Assembly: GCF_010726765.1 (NCBI RefSeq)
Contig: NZ_AP022601.1
Span: 5,580,001 to 5,644,000 of the forward strand
DNA from: Mycobacterium gallinarum
GTDB taxonomy: Bacteria > Actinomycetota > Actinomycetes > Mycobacteriales > Mycobacteriaceae
DNA: 64,000 nt
Direction: 5' to 3'
A model generated the notes under the pieces. The model did not search any database. It worked only from the letters and a program-made list of their open reading frames with translations, and was not told the origin of the DNA. A program made the translations under genes and the position numbers. This document shows, one piece after another, positions 27,380 to 36,724 of the stretch (positions are counted from its first letter, which is position 1; each line of letters begins with the position of its first letter).

Positions 27380-27733
27380 GTGACCTACGTGATTGGTTCG
27401 GCGTGCGTGGACGTGATGGACAAGTCCTGTATGGCCGAGTGCCCGGTGGACTGCATCTACGAGGGCGCGCGGTCGCTCTATATCAACCCAGACGAATGCG
27501 TGGACTGCGGAGCATGCAAGTTGATCTGCCGGGTCGAAGCGATCGAGTACGAGACCGATCTGTCCGCGGACGAGCTGGTGCACCTGGCCGACAACGCCGC
27601 GTTCTTCACCACGGTCCTGCCCGGGCGGGACCGTCCGCTCGGCGTGCCCGGGGGAGCGCTGCAGCTGGGACGCGTCGGCGTGGACACACCGTTGATCGCG
27701 GCCATGCCGGCGAAGCCGCCGACGGCAGGCTAA
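27380..27733 (+). CDS. Ferredoxin, 7Fe (3Fe-4S/4Fe-4S) FdxA-type
   Basis: A 117-residue bacterial ferredoxin with the cluster ligands in MTYVIGSACVDVMDKSC, AECPVDC and CVDCGACKLIC. The first cluster's ligand spacing suits a 3Fe-4S cluster and the second a 4Fe-4S cluster, and the length matches mycobacterial FdxA/FdxC. The residue after the last cysteine is Arg-Val rather than the common Pro. GTG at 27380 gives the standard N terminus; there is no Shine-Dalgarno sequence, consistent with a leaderless message. It is divergent from the receiver/reductase fusion. Two DosR-like boxes upstream suggest hypoxic induction, as known for fdxA of M. tuberculosis. Confidence 0.9.
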   Translation: MTYVIGSACVDVMDKSCMAECPVDCIYEGARSLYINPDECVDCGACKLICRVEAIEYETDLSADELVHLADNAAFFTTVLPGRDRPLGVPGGALQLGRVGVDTPLIAAMPAKPPTAG

Positions 27734-28045
27734 TCCTCGTTGTGAGACTCCGAGGTCAGGGGGCCCGGCGCAGCACTGCGACGAACAGCGCGGTCATGGC
27801 CCCTCCGGTGTTGGCGCGGCGATCCCTAGCTGCGGGTTCGACGATTTTGGGGACGACGCCCGAGCAGGTAACATAGATCGACGGTGCGGCTACCGCGCCG
27901 ACTCTCGGCGTGCCCTGTTCGGAAGTTCTCCGGAACTAGTAGGTCTCGGTTCACGTTAATGGAAGTCGGGGCCGACGCTGCGCCGGAACGGGCGCGAGCG
28001 TCGATACGAAACGTACGAATAACCAGAGGATCGCTGAAAAGGATT
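27734..28045 (+). promoter_or_regulatory. infA upstream region with two candidate promoters
   Basis: This 312-base gap holds no convincing gene. A SigA-like promoter is TTGGGG (27847-27852), 16 bases, TAACAT (27869-27874), giving a start near 27881 and a 165-base leader. Inside the leader, GGAACT (27932-27937), 16 bases, CGTT (27954-27957) fits the SigE/SigH-type ECF consensus and would give a shorter leader. The ribosome binding site for infA is AAAAGGA at 28037-28043. Confidence 0.4.
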
Positions 28046-28267
28046 ATGGCCAAGAAAGACGGCGCCATAGAGGTCGAGGGTCGCGTGGTCGAGCCCCTGC
28101 CCAATGCGATGTTTCGCATTGAGCTGGAGAACGGTCACAAGGTTCTCGCTCATATCAGCGGCAAGATGCGGCAGCACTACATCCGCATTCTGCCCGAGGA
28201 CCGTGTCGTCGTGGAGTTGTCTCCATACGACCTTTCTCGGGGCCGCATCGTTTACCGGTACAAGTAA
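28046..28267 (+). CDS. infA: Translation initiation factor IF-1
   Basis: IF-1 binds the ribosomal A site with IF-2 and IF-3 during initiation. The 73-residue OB-fold protein begins [20 protein letters not shown] and ends GRIVYRYK, full length for the family. The frame is open far upstream, but the ATG at 28046 with AAAAGGA before it gives the universal N terminus. It heads the infA-rpmJ-rpsM-rpsK-rpsD-rpoA-rplQ unit; rpmJ follows after 29 bases. Confidence 0.98.
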
Positions 28268-28296
28268 CCAGAAGCACAGAAGGATCAGACACAGCC

Positions 28297-28410
28297 GTGA
28301 AGGTGAACCCGAGCGTCAAGCCCATTTGCGATAAGTGCAGGGTGATCCGTCGGCATGGGCGGGTCATGGTGATCTGCTCTGATCCTCGCCACAAGCAGCG
28401 GCAAGGATGA
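28297..28410 (+). CDS. rpmJ: 50S ribosomal protein L36
   Basis: A 37-residue zinc-ribbon protein of the large subunit, translated from GTG at 28297. The sequence starts [14 protein letters not shown], and the ligands are Cys11, Cys14, Cys27 and His32, the C+ (zinc-binding) form of L36. AGAAGGATC lies upstream. It is in its normal place between infA and rpsM. Confidence 0.96.
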
Positions 28411-28486
28411 GCGCTGGCGCGAAGGCCAGACAACACAGTTGAGTCTTCCGCCACAACACAACTGAATGACGAACTCCCAGCACCAC

Positions 28487-28530
28487 TGAGCGGATAGGCC
28501 GCTCATCTGCGTCCGGCACGGAGGCCGGAC
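28487..28530 (+). ncRNA. Twin hairpins in the rpsM leader
   Basis: In the 213-base gap between rpmJ and rpsM, two hairpins follow one another. TGAGCGG-ATAGG-CCGCTCA is at 28487-28505 and GTCCGGC-ACGGAG-GCCGGAC at 28511-28530, both with perfect seven-base stems. They lie about 95 bases before rpsM and could be a regulatory leader or processing site for the S13-S11-S4-alpha part of the operon. No T tract follows, so simple termination is unlikely. Confidence 0.35.
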
Positions 28531-28623
28531 CCCACGGGATCGACGGCTCCTCGCCCGAGGGCTCGTCGGCACGTCGGGAACGGACTGGGACCAGACCTCC
28601 GCAACGAGAAGGAACACACCACT

Positions 28624-28998
28624 GTGGCACGTCTAGTGGGCGTCGACCTCCCGCGCGATAAGCGCATGGAGATCGCCCTGACCTACATCTACGGCGTCGG
28701 CCGTACCCGCTCCCAGGAGATCCTGGAAGCTACCGGCATCGACCGGGACCTGCGCACCAAGGACCTGACCGACGATCAGGTCACGCAACTGCGCGACTAC
28801 ATCGAGGGCAACCTCAAGGTGGAGGGCGACCTGCGCCGCGAGGTGCAGTCTGACATTCGCCGCAAGATCGAGATCGGCTGCTACCAGGGCCTGCGGCACC
28901 GCCGCGGCCTGCCGGTGCGTGGCCAGCGGACCAAGACCAATGCGCGCACCCGCAAGGGCCCGAAGCGCACCATCGCCGGTAAGAAGAAGGCCAAGTAA
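28624..28998 (+). CDS. rpsM: 30S ribosomal protein S13
   Basis: A 124-residue small-subunit head protein contacting the P-site tRNA and the L5 bridge. It has [27 protein letters not shown] at the N terminus and the basic tail [22 protein letters not shown]. It starts with GTG after GAAGGAA. Its TAA stop shares a base with the rpsK ATG (TAATG), implying coupled translation. Confidence 0.98.
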   Translation: MARLVGVDLPRDKRMEIALTYIYGVGRTRSQEILEATGIDRDLRTKDLTDDQVTQLRDYIEGNLKVEGDLRREVQSDIRRKIEIGCYQGLRHRRGLPVRGQRTKTNARTRKGPKRTIAGKKKAK

Positions 28999-29417
28999 TG
29001 CCACCCGCAAAAAAGGCAGCAGGCGGAGCTCCCAAGAAGGGTCAGAAGACCCGCCGCAGGGAAAAGAAGAACATTCCGCACGGCGCTGCGCACATCAAGA
29101 GCACGTTCAACAACACGATCGTGTCGATCACCGACCCGCAGGGCAACGTCATCGCGTGGGCGTCCTCTGGGCACGTCGGCTTCAAGGGTTCGCGTAAGTC
29201 GACCCCGTTCGCGGCACAGCTGGCCGCCGAGAACGCGGCCCGCAAAGCGCAGGAGCACGGCGTCAAGAAGGTCGACGTCTTCGTGAAGGGCCCGGGCTCG
29301 GGCCGCGAGACCGCCATCCGCTCGTTGCAGGCCGCCGGCCTCGAGGTCGGCGCCATCGCCGACGTCACGCCGCAGCCGCACAACGGATGCCGTCCGCCGA
29401 AGCGGCGCAGGGTCTAG
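28998..29417 (+). CDS. rpsK: 30S ribosomal protein S11
   Basis: A 139-residue platform protein of the small subunit. The conserved core [19 protein letters not shown] is followed by [18 protein letters not shown] and the C-terminal [13 protein letters not shown]. The N-terminal 20 residues are Lys/Ala rich. It overlaps rpsM by one base, and rpsD follows after 15 bases with AGGAGG between them. Confidence 0.98.
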   Translation: MPPAKKAAGGAPKKGQKTRRREKKNIPHGAAHIKSTFNNTIVSITDPQGNVIAWASSGHVGFKGSRKSTPFAAQLAAENAARKAQEHGVKKVDVFVKGPGSGRETAIRSLQAAGLEVGAIADVTPQPHNGCRPPKRRRV

Positions 29418-29432
29418 GAGGAACACAGAGAT

Positions 29433-30038
29433 ATGGCTCGTTACACCGGACCCGCGACCCGCAAGTCGCGCCGCCTCGGCGTCGACCTGGTCGGCGGAGA
29501 TCAGTCGTTCGAGAAGCGCCCCTACCCGCCCGGCCAGCACGGCCGCGCGCGGATCAAGGAGAGCGAATACCGTCAGCAGCTGCAGGAGAAGCAGAAGGCC
29601 CGCTTCTCCTACGGCGTGATGGAGAAGCAGTTCCGTCGCTACTACGAAGAGGCCAACCGGCTGCCCGGTAAGACCGGTGACAACCTGCTGCGCATCCTCG
29701 AGAGCCGGCTCGACAACGTCGTCTACCGTGCAGGCCTGGCCCGCACGCGTCGGATGGCCCGTCAGCTGGTCAGCCACGGCCACTTCACCGTCAACGGTGT
29801 CAAGGTCGACATCCCGAGCTACCGGGTGTCGCAGTACGACATCATCGACATCAAGGAAAAGTCGCTGAACACACTGCCTTTCGAGGTCGCGCGGGAAACC
29901 GCGGGCGACCGCCCGATCCCGGGCTGGCTGCAGGTTGTCGGCGAGCGTCAGCGCATCCTGGTGCACCAGTTGCCCGAGCGCGCGCAGATCGACATCCCGC
30001 TGCAGGAGCAGCTGATCGTCGAGCTCTACTCGAAGTAA
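29433..30038 (+). CDS. rpsD: 30S ribosomal protein S4
   Basis: A 201-residue primary 16S rRNA-binding protein and assembly initiator. It begins MARYTGPATRKSRRLGVDL, has the S4 RNA-binding domain RLDNVVYRAGLARTRRMARQLVSHGHFTVNG, and ends in LIVELYSK. The N-terminal zinc cysteines present in some bacteria are absent, so it is the C-minus type. AGGAGG is just upstream. It lies in the alpha operon before rpoA. Confidence 0.98.
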   Translation: MARYTGPATRKSRRLGVDLVGGDQSFEKRPYPPGQHGRARIKESEYRQQLQEKQKARFSYGVMEKQFRRYYEEANRLPGKTGDNLLRILESRLDNVVYRAGLARTRRMARQLVSHGHFTVNGVKVDIPSYRVSQYDIIDIKEKSLNTLPFEVARETAGDRPIPGWLQVVGERQRILVHQLPERAQIDIPLQEQLIVELYSK

Positions 30039-30086
30039 GCAACCGAGCCGTCCAGATGGCGGCGCGGATTTCTCGGCATCAAATAG

Positions 30087-31166
<1,080 letters not shown>

Positions 31167-31240
31167 ACCCCAATATCTCGAAAGAGAGCCGTCCCGGTCC
31201 TACCTGATACGGGGGCCGGCCCCATTTAGGAGAAGTCGCA

Positions 31241-31885
31241 ATGCCCAAGCCCACCAAGGGTCCTCGCCTCGGCGGGTCGTCCTCACACCAGAAGGCGCTG
31301 CTGGCCAACCTGGCCACGTCGCTCTTCGAGCACGGCCGGATCAAGACCACCGAGCCCAAGGCGCGGGCGTTGCGGCCCTACGCGGAGAAGCTCATCACCC
31401 ACGCCAAGAAGGGCACGCTGCACAACCGGCGTGAGGTGATGAAGAAGATCCGTGACAAGGACGTCGTGCACACGCTGTTCGCCGAGATCGGTCCGTTCTA
31501 CTCCGACCGCAATGGCGGCTACACCCGCATCATCAAGGTGGAGGCGCGAAAGGGCGACAACGCTCCGATGGCCGTCATCGAACTGGTCCGCGAGAAGACC
31601 GTGACCGATGAGGCCAACCGCGCTCGCCGGTCGGCCGCCTCGAAGAAGGCCGCACAGCCGGTGGCGGCTGCCGCCGCGCCGCAGGCCGCGGTCGAGCCGG
31701 AGGCCGCGGTCGGGCCCGAGGAGACCGTCGAAGAGGTCAAGGCTGAGGACGCCTCCATCGAAGAGGGTCAGACAGCCGCCGACGAGGCCTCGGCCGAGGA
31801 GCAGACAGCCGAAGCCGCCGACGAGGCCTCGGCCGAGGCTGAGGCCGAGAAGGCCGACGACGAGAAGGCCGACGACGCCAAGTAG
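31241..31885 (+). CDS. rplQ: 50S ribosomal protein L17 with long acidic C-terminal tail
   Basis: L17 lines the polypeptide exit region of the large subunit. The first 120 residues are the conserved core ([24 protein letters not shown] ... [25 protein letters not shown]). A further 95 residues form an Ala/Glu-rich, low-complexity tail with repeats such as [13 protein letters not shown], probably disordered. Mycobacterial L17 proteins often carry such a tail, but this one is long. AGGAGA lies before the ATG. A strong hairpin 11 bases after its stop, inside truA, is its likely terminator. Confidence 0.97.
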   Translation: MPKPTKGPRLGGSSSHQKALLANLATSLFEHGRIKTTEPKARALRPYAEKLITHAKKGTLHNRREVMKKIRDKDVVHTLFAEIGPFYSDRNGGYTRIIKVEARKGDNAPMAVIELVREKTVTDEANRARRSAASKKAAQPVAAAAAPQAAVEPEAAVGPEETVEEVKAEDASIEEGQTAADEASAEEQTAEAADEASAEAEAEKADDEKADDAK

Positions 31886-31892
31886 TGACGCT

Positions 31893-32762
31893 ATGAACAA
31901 GCCCGCCATCGACAACGGTGGCGGGCTTGTTCGTCTTCGTCTCGACATCGCCTACGACGGAACGGAGTTCGCGGGCTGGGCCACGCAGACCGGGCAACGC
32001 ACCGTCGCGGGCGTGCTTGACGACGCCCTGTCGACGGTGTTCCGCACCCGGGTGCAGTTGCGGGCGGCCGGACGCACCGACACCGGTGTCCATGCCGCCG
32101 GTCAGGTCGCCCATGTCGATGTGCCGGACGGCGCGCTACCCAACGCATATCCGCGGACAACCCGTCCCGGTCAACGCGAGTTCCTGCCCCTCGTGCAGCG
32201 GCTCGCACGGTTCCTCCCTGCCGATGTTCGCGTGCTCGACATCGACCGCGCGGCAACGGGTTTCGATGCGCGGTTCTCGGCGCTGCGCCGGCACTACGCC
32301 TATCGCTTGTCGACGGCCCCGTACGGTGTCGCACCGCAGCAGGCGCGCTTCGTCACACCGTGGCCGAGGCCGCTGGACGTCGACGCGATGGCTGCGGCCT
32401 CGCGGGATCTGGTGGGGCTGCACGACTTCGCCGCATTCTGCCGTCACCGCGAGGGCGCGACGACGATCCGTGATCTGCAGCGGCTGGATTGGATACGCGA
32501 GGGTGACCGGGTCACCGCGCATGTCACCGCGGATGCGTTCTGCTGGGCGATGGTGCGGTCGGTGGTCGGCGCGTTGTTGGCCGTCGGTGAACACCGCCGC
32601 GAACCTGGCTGGTGCGCGACGCTGTTGGAGTCCACCAGCCGGTCCAGTGATTTCGCGGCGGCGCCGCCGCAGGGTCTGACGCTCGAGGGGGTCGACTATC
32701 CGCCCGACGACGAGCTCGAGGCCCGCACGAAGGTCACCCGCGAGCTGCGAGTGATCGACTAG
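31893..32762 (+). CDS. truA: tRNA pseudouridine(38-40) synthase TruA
   Basis: TruA converts U38-U40 of tRNA anticodon arms to pseudouridine. The 289-residue protein has [25 protein letters not shown], the catalytic aspartate in [29 protein letters not shown] and [17 protein letters not shown]. The ATG at 31893 is the only in-frame start near the core, since no GTG or TTG lies between it and LVRLRLD. The first 13 codons encode a rplQ-terminator-like hairpin, which is unusual. It has no clear ribosome binding site and lies seven bases after rplQ. The stop overlaps the convergent cutinase gene by four bases. Confidence 0.94.
   Translation: MNKPAIDNGGGLVRLRLDIAYDGTEFAGWATQTGQRTVAGVLDDALSTVFRTRVQLRAAGRTDTGVHAAGQVAHVDVPDGALPNAYPRTTRPGQREFLPLVQRLARFLPADVRVLDIDRAATGFDARFSALRRHYAYRLSTAPYGVAPQQARFVTPWPRPLDVDAMAAASRDLVGLHDFAAFCRHREGATTIRDLQRLDWIREGDRVTAHVTADAFCWAMVRSVVGALLAVGEHRREPGWCATLLESTSRSSDFAAAPPQGLTLEGVDYPPDDELEARTKVTRELRVID
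31896..31931 (+). terminator. 13-bp perfect hairpin after rplQ, inside the truA 5' end
   Basis: AACAAGCCCGCCA (31896-31908), a ten-base loop and TGGCGGGCTTGTT (31919-31931) form a perfect stem beginning 11 bases after the rplQ stop. The sequence after it is pyrimidine-rich (CGTCTTCGTC) but has no run of T. It looks like a terminator or attenuator of the ribosomal operon, and ribosomes starting truA would melt it. Confidence 0.6.
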
Positions 32763-33430
32763 ATACGACCAGCGACGAAGTCGGCCGCCTGATTGGCCAT
32801 CCCCGCGTCGATGTACGCGGCGGCGAGGTGAGCGGGCCAGTTGTCTTCCCACGTTTTCGGATCGGCCGGGTTACAGATCGGGTCGGCGCCGTGGCACAGG
32901 TCGATGGTCCGGTCGCGATAGATCGGGTTGAAATTGCCGATCGGACCGGCCCAGGTGATTCCGTTGCCGAACAACGCGACTGCGGCGATGTGCCTGTCCG
33001 CGCCGGGAGGCAGCGGGGCCTCGAAACCGAAGAAGCTGAACGGCAGGGCAAGCACCACGTCGGTGACCGCGGCGCCCAGCGAATACCCGCCGAGCACCAA
33101 CCGGGTATCGGGGCAGGTGTTCATCATGTATTGGATGTGGCCGCTCATGTCGTTGGCGCCCACATCGATCTCGTTGTCGGCGGGATACTGCACCGCGTAG
33201 ACGTTGATGTTCTTGTTCGACTTGGAGCGCAATGCACTGACGAACGCGTTGCCTAGCCTGCCGACCCCCGGCGACTCGAGGCGACCGCGGGCGAAGATCA
33301 CCTCGACCGGCGGGCACGATTGGGCATTCGCCGACGGCATCAGCGGCGTGACGGTCTGGGGTGCGATGAGCAGGATGCTGAAAACGAGTGCGGCGACGAG
33401 ACCGGTGACGAGGTATCGGCGAATCACCAC
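32759..33430 (-). CDS. Secreted cutinase-family serine esterase
   Basis: A 223-residue cutinase-like protein of the alpha/beta hydrolase fold. A signal peptide covers about residues 1-36 ([14 protein letters not shown] ... PSANAQSC). The nucleophile serine is in [17 protein letters not shown], the catalytic Asp lies near [11 protein letters not shown] and the histidine in [11 protein letters not shown]. Cysteines at the usual positions allow two disulfides. Mycobacterial members hydrolyse lipids or esters at the cell surface rather than cutin. It is the last of three tandem cutinase genes on the minus strand and convergent with truA. GTG start. Confidence 0.92.
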   Translation of the reverse strand: MVIRRYLVTGLVAALVFSILLIAPQTVTPLMPSANAQSCPPVEVIFARGRLESPGVGRLGNAFVSALRSKSNKNINVYAVQYPADNEIDVGANDMSGHIQYMMNTCPDTRLVLGGYSLGAAVTDVVLALPFSFFGFEAPLPPGADRHIAAVALFGNGITWAGPIGNFNPIYRDRTIDLCHGADPICNPADPKTWEDNWPAHLAAAYIDAGMANQAADFVAGRI

Positions 33431-33485
33431 ACGAATCCTAGTGGAAACCGATCAACGGACCCGTAAATTACCGTGTAAGCCCAGT

Positions 33486-34163
33486 TCAGAGGCGCCCCGC
33501 GACGAAGTCGGACGCCTGATTGGTCGGCCCGCCGGCGTAGGCCCGGTGCGCGGCGACGTCCTCACCGTTGGTCTGGCAGATCGGATCTCCGGGATTGCAC
33601 AGATCGATGGACCGGGCGCCCCACACCGGGCTGGCCGTCAGCGGCAGACCGAGTTTGGCGGACGGATTGCCGAACACGGCGATCGCTGCGACGTGCTCGG
33701 GCACGTCGGGCGGAAGCGGGTTGTCGAATCCGACGCCCGGCACGGGGACGGCACTGATGACGTCGATGACCGCGGCGCCTTGTGAATACCCGCCCAGCAC
33801 CAGTCGCGTGTTGGGGCAGGTGTTGACCATGTACTGGATGTGGGCGCTCGCGTCGTTGGCTCCGGCGGCCGCCTTGAGGAAGTCGAAGGTCGCGGGGTAG
33901 CTGACCGCGTACGCGCCGACGGACCTGCCGCCGACCTTGCCCCGTAACTGGTCGACGAAGGTGCCGCCCACCGCGCCGAGGCCGGCGTCCTCATTGGTGC
34001 CGCGCGCAAACACGACCTCGATGTCGGGACAACCTTGAGCCGATGCGGTCCCGGCGCCGCCAATCGGCGTGGGGGACAAGGCGGGTGCGATGAGCAGGAC
34101 GGAGGCGGTCAGAACGGCGGCTGCGGTGCCCATGAGCGCGCCGCGGAGTCGATCGAGGGTCAC
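33486..34163 (-). CDS. Secreted cutinase-family serine esterase
   Basis: A 225-residue cutinase. A hydrophobic signal segment (LMGTAAAVLTASVLLIAPAL) precedes GTASAQGCPDIEVVFARGTNEDAG. The serine motif is LVLGGYSQGAAVIDVIS, the Asp motif is LCNPGDPICQ and the histidine in AAHRAYAG. GTG at 34163 is chosen because upstream sequence does not look like a signal peptide; no strong ribosome binding site is visible. It is the middle gene of the cutinase trio, corresponding in position to cut3/cut4 of M. tuberculosis. Confidence 0.9.
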   Translation of the reverse strand: MTLDRLRGALMGTAAAVLTASVLLIAPALSPTPIGGAGTASAQGCPDIEVVFARGTNEDAGLGAVGGTFVDQLRGKVGGRSVGAYAVSYPATFDFLKAAAGANDASAHIQYMVNTCPNTRLVLGGYSQGAAVIDVISAVPVPGVGFDNPLPPDVPEHVAAIAVFGNPSAKLGLPLTASPVWGARSIDLCNPGDPICQTNGEDVAAHRAYAGGPTNQASDFVAGRL

Positions 34164-34191
34164 AAGATCAACAGGGTAGCGGCTGTTGCGG

Positions 34192-34941
34192 TCAGACCCG
34201 GCCCGCGACGAAGTTCGCGGCCTGCTGAACCAGGCCGGCAGACACGTAATCGTTGTGTGCGAACGGGTTCCTGCCGCCCGAGCAGATCGGGTCGCCGTCC
34301 TTGCAGAGGTCGATGGCCCTCCCACCGAAAACCGAGCTGGTCAGCGGATTGCTGAATTTCGTTGCGGGGTTGCCGAACACGGCTACCGCGGCGATGTTGG
34401 ATTGCAGGCTTGCGGGCAGCGGGGCCGCCGAACCGATGTCGCCGATCTTGTTGCCCAGCGGCGGGACACCGGCCAGCATGTCCATCACGGCGGCGCCCTG
34501 CGAGTATCCGCCGAGCACGAGCTTCGTCGATGGGCACTGCTGCGACATCATGGCGATGCGGCTCTCCGCGTCACGGGCGCCATCGGCTGCGGCCAGGAAG
34601 TCGTACGACGCCGGATAGTTGACCGCGTAGGAGCTGACGGTTTGACCGCCGACGAGCGGGCGCAGCGCACTGACGAATGCCGAGCCGGGCGTTCCGAGAC
34701 CCGGTGTGTCGTCGGTTCCGCGCGCGAAGATGACCTCGATGTCGGGGCATGCCGATGACTGACTGGCGACGGGACCGGGGGCGTTGGCCGCGATCGGCCC
34801 TGGCGCCGGTCCCGGTCCGGGTACTCCGGGCTGATGGCCGGGCTGGGCCTGCGCCGACGGAGCGAGGGCGAGCGTCGAGGCGGCACAGACAACGGTGGCA
34901 GCGGCCGCGGCCAGTCGTGACGACATGCGGAGCAAATTCAC
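34192..34941 (-). CDS. Secreted cutinase-family serine esterase with proline-glycine linker
   Basis: A 249-residue cutinase. The signal peptide (LAAAAATVVCAASTLALAPSAQAQ) is followed by a Pro/Gly-rich stretch of about 30 residues before the catalytic domain SACPDIEVIFARGTDDTPGLG. The serine motif is LVLGGYSQGAAVMDML, the Asp motif LCKDGDPICSGG and the histidine in FAHNDYVSAG. GTG at 34941 or ATG at 34926 could be used. It is first of the three cutinase genes; the Pro/Gly linker is absent from the other two. Confidence 0.9.
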   Translation of the reverse strand: MNLLRMSSRLAAAAATVVCAASTLALAPSAQAQPGHQPGVPGPGPAPGPIAANAPGPVASQSSACPDIEVIFARGTDDTPGLGTPGSAFVSALRPLVGGQTVSSYAVNYPASYDFLAAADGARDAESRIAMMSQQCPSTKLVLGGYSQGAAVMDMLAGVPPLGNKIGDIGSAAPLPASLQSNIAAVAVFGNPATKFSNPLTSSVFGGRAIDLCKDGDPICSGGRNPFAHNDYVSAGLVQQAANFVAGRV

Positions 34942-35014
34942 GCCGGCTATTTTTCCACACCGGAGGCGTTGGCAGCCAACCCTTTGGGATCGACGGTCGC
35001 GTCAATTATCGAGG

Positions 35015-36055
35015 TCAACGACCTGCGACGGGCGCTGACGGAACGGCGTCGGGCAGCGTCACGTCGGCCGACTCCTCGCCGCGGTCACCTTGACGAGCGA
35101 GCGCCAGGCCCATCAGGACGATGGCTCCGCCGACGGCCTGAATCGTCGTCATCGCTTCGCCGAGAAGAATCCAGGCGGCCAGCACGGCGAACATCACCTC
35201 GGACAGGCCGACCAGTGAGGCGAATCGCGGGCGCAGCATCGAGATGCCCACGATGCCGAGCGTGTATGCGATCGCGGTGGCCACGACTCCCAGCGCGACA
35301 ACGGGCACCACCCACGAGGTGGTCCATCCGGCGATGACGGTGTCGTTGGTCGTGAACGTCAGGGGCATGATGCCGACGACGCCCAGCAGCGTGACCGCGG
35401 CGGCACCGACCACCAGACCGGCTGCGGCCAGGGTGATGGGGTTGACGCCGTCGCTGTCCGCGGAACCGTTGCTCGCGTTGGCCGACATCACGAAGTAGCA
35501 CGCGGCGCACACCGCGGCGGCCAGCCCCCAGCCGACACCGATCAGGTTGATGCGGGCGCCGCTGAAGCCGCCGGCATCAAAAATCCCGAGCACCAACATG
35601 ATTCCGGCCACCGCCAAGGCGACACCGGCGAGCGTGAGGTTGGTCGGCCTGCGACGCGTGGTCATCCAGACCCAGGTGACGACGAGGATCGGCGCGGTGT
35701 ACTCCAACAGCAGCGCGACGCCGACCGATAGGTGCGCGACCGCGTTGTAGTAGAACAGCTGCGCCCCCGCGATCGGGATCGCGCCGTAGAGCACGACGGT
35801 TCTTGCGTGGCCCAGCGCCTCGCGGACCCAGCCGGGGCGCACGAACGACGCGAAGACCGCCATCACCAGGGCGCCGCCCGCAAGGCGGGCGACGACAGCT
35901 GCCGTCGGGCTCCAGCCGGCTTCCATGAGTGCCTTGGCGAAAGGTCCGGACGACCCGAATGCGAGTGCGGACCCGACGGCGAACAACAGGCCGAGCCGAA
36001 AGTTGTCGACCGACGCGCGGGCCTGATTCGCGGTCACGGGGTGCACCTCCGACAT
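35015..36055 (-). CDS. EamA/DMT-family transporter
   Basis: A 346-residue membrane protein with ten predicted hydrophobic helices in two EamA repeats (GLLFAVGSALAFGSSGPFAKALMEAG ... and GVGWGLAAAVCAACYFVMSANAS ...). The second repeat ends EVMFAVLAAWILLGEAMTTIQAVGGAIVLMG, the family signature. Such drug/metabolite transporters export amino acids or small metabolites. The ATG at 36055 (MSEVHPVT) is used; the frame is open upstream but that part is not hydrophobic. It is divergent from the CGNR-type gene across 49 bases, suggesting control by that protein. Confidence 0.88.
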   Translation of the reverse strand: MSEVHPVTANQARASVDNFRLGLLFAVGSALAFGSSGPFAKALMEAGWSPTAAVVARLAGGALVMAVFASFVRPGWVREALGHARTVVLYGAIPIAGAQLFYYNAVAHLSVGVALLLEYTAPILVVTWVWMTTRRRPTNLTLAGVALAVAGIMLVLGIFDAGGFSGARINLIGVGWGLAAAVCAACYFVMSANASNGSADSDGVNPITLAAAGLVVGAAAVTLLGVVGIMPLTFTTNDTVIAGWTTSWVVPVVALGVVATAIAYTLGIVGISMLRPRFASLVGLSEVMFAVLAAWILLGEAMTTIQAVGGAIVLMGLALARQGDRGEESADVTLPDAVPSAPVAGR

Positions 36056-36104
36056 GTAATGAGTAAAATCAACTTTGGTCATGACGCTAGCCGGGAAGGG
36101 GGTC

Positions 36105-36668
36105 ATGAGTCAAATGCTTTTCAGTCATGACACCGAGCTCACACTGCGCGCGGCATGTGTGCTGATCAACAGCGATCGGATCGATGGCGAGCAGCTTGGG
36201 AGCCTTGCCGAGCTCGATGTCTACCTCGACGGTTTCGGCTGGACCGGTAGGCGCGACCGCGACGACGCAGAACTCGATTCGGTGCATGGCCTACGCGAAC
36301 GGCTCGGCAAGATCTGGGCGGTCGCCGACGACGAGGAACGAGCCGTAGGTCAGGTGAATGCCCTGCTGAGTGACACCGAGGCGGCGCCGTGGCTGACCCG
36401 CCATCCGGAGATGCCGGAGTGGCATCTGCACCTCGCGTCCGTTCACGATCCGCTCTGGCAGCGGATGGGTGCCGAGATGGCCATGGCGCTGGCCGACCTC
36501 ATTCGTATTGGAGAACTGCGCCGGCTCAAGATCTGCGCGGCGTCCGATTGCGACGCGGTGCTGGTGGACCTTTCGCGAAATCGCTCAGGGAAGTTCTGCG
36601 ACACCGGCAACTGCGGCAACCGTCAACACGTTGCGGCCTATCGGGAGCGCCGCGCGAAAGAGAATTGA
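36105..36668 (+). CDS. CGNR zinc-finger (ABATE-domain) regulator
   Basis: A 187-residue protein with the stress-linked ABATE N-terminal domain (HDTELTLRAACVLINSD) and a C-terminal CGNR zinc finger. The finger ligands are in LKICAASDCDAVL, KFCDTGNCGNRQHVAAYRERR. Such proteins are putative transcription regulators in actinobacteria. ATG at 36105 was chosen because a purine-rich GGGAAGGGGG lies just before it; starts at 36081 and 36114 are possible. It is divergent from the EamA transporter, its likely target. Confidence 0.82.
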   Translation: MSQMLFSHDTELTLRAACVLINSDRIDGEQLGSLAELDVYLDGFGWTGRRDRDDAELDSVHGLRERLGKIWAVADDEERAVGQVNALLSDTEAAPWLTRHPEMPEWHLHLASVHDPLWQRMGAEMAMALADLIRIGELRRLKICAASDCDAVLVDLSRNRSGKFCDTGNCGNRQHVAAYRERRAKEN

Positions 36669-36724
36669 CGAGCGGAAATGAATAGCCAGCTTGCATAATC
36701 CTCCCCTAGAAGGGGTGGACTTCG

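Noticed and set aside
27884..28045. A 54-codon N-terminal extension of infA.
   Set aside because: IF-1 is 73 residues in all bacteria and the ATG at 28046 has a ribosome binding site; the extension crosses likely promoter elements.
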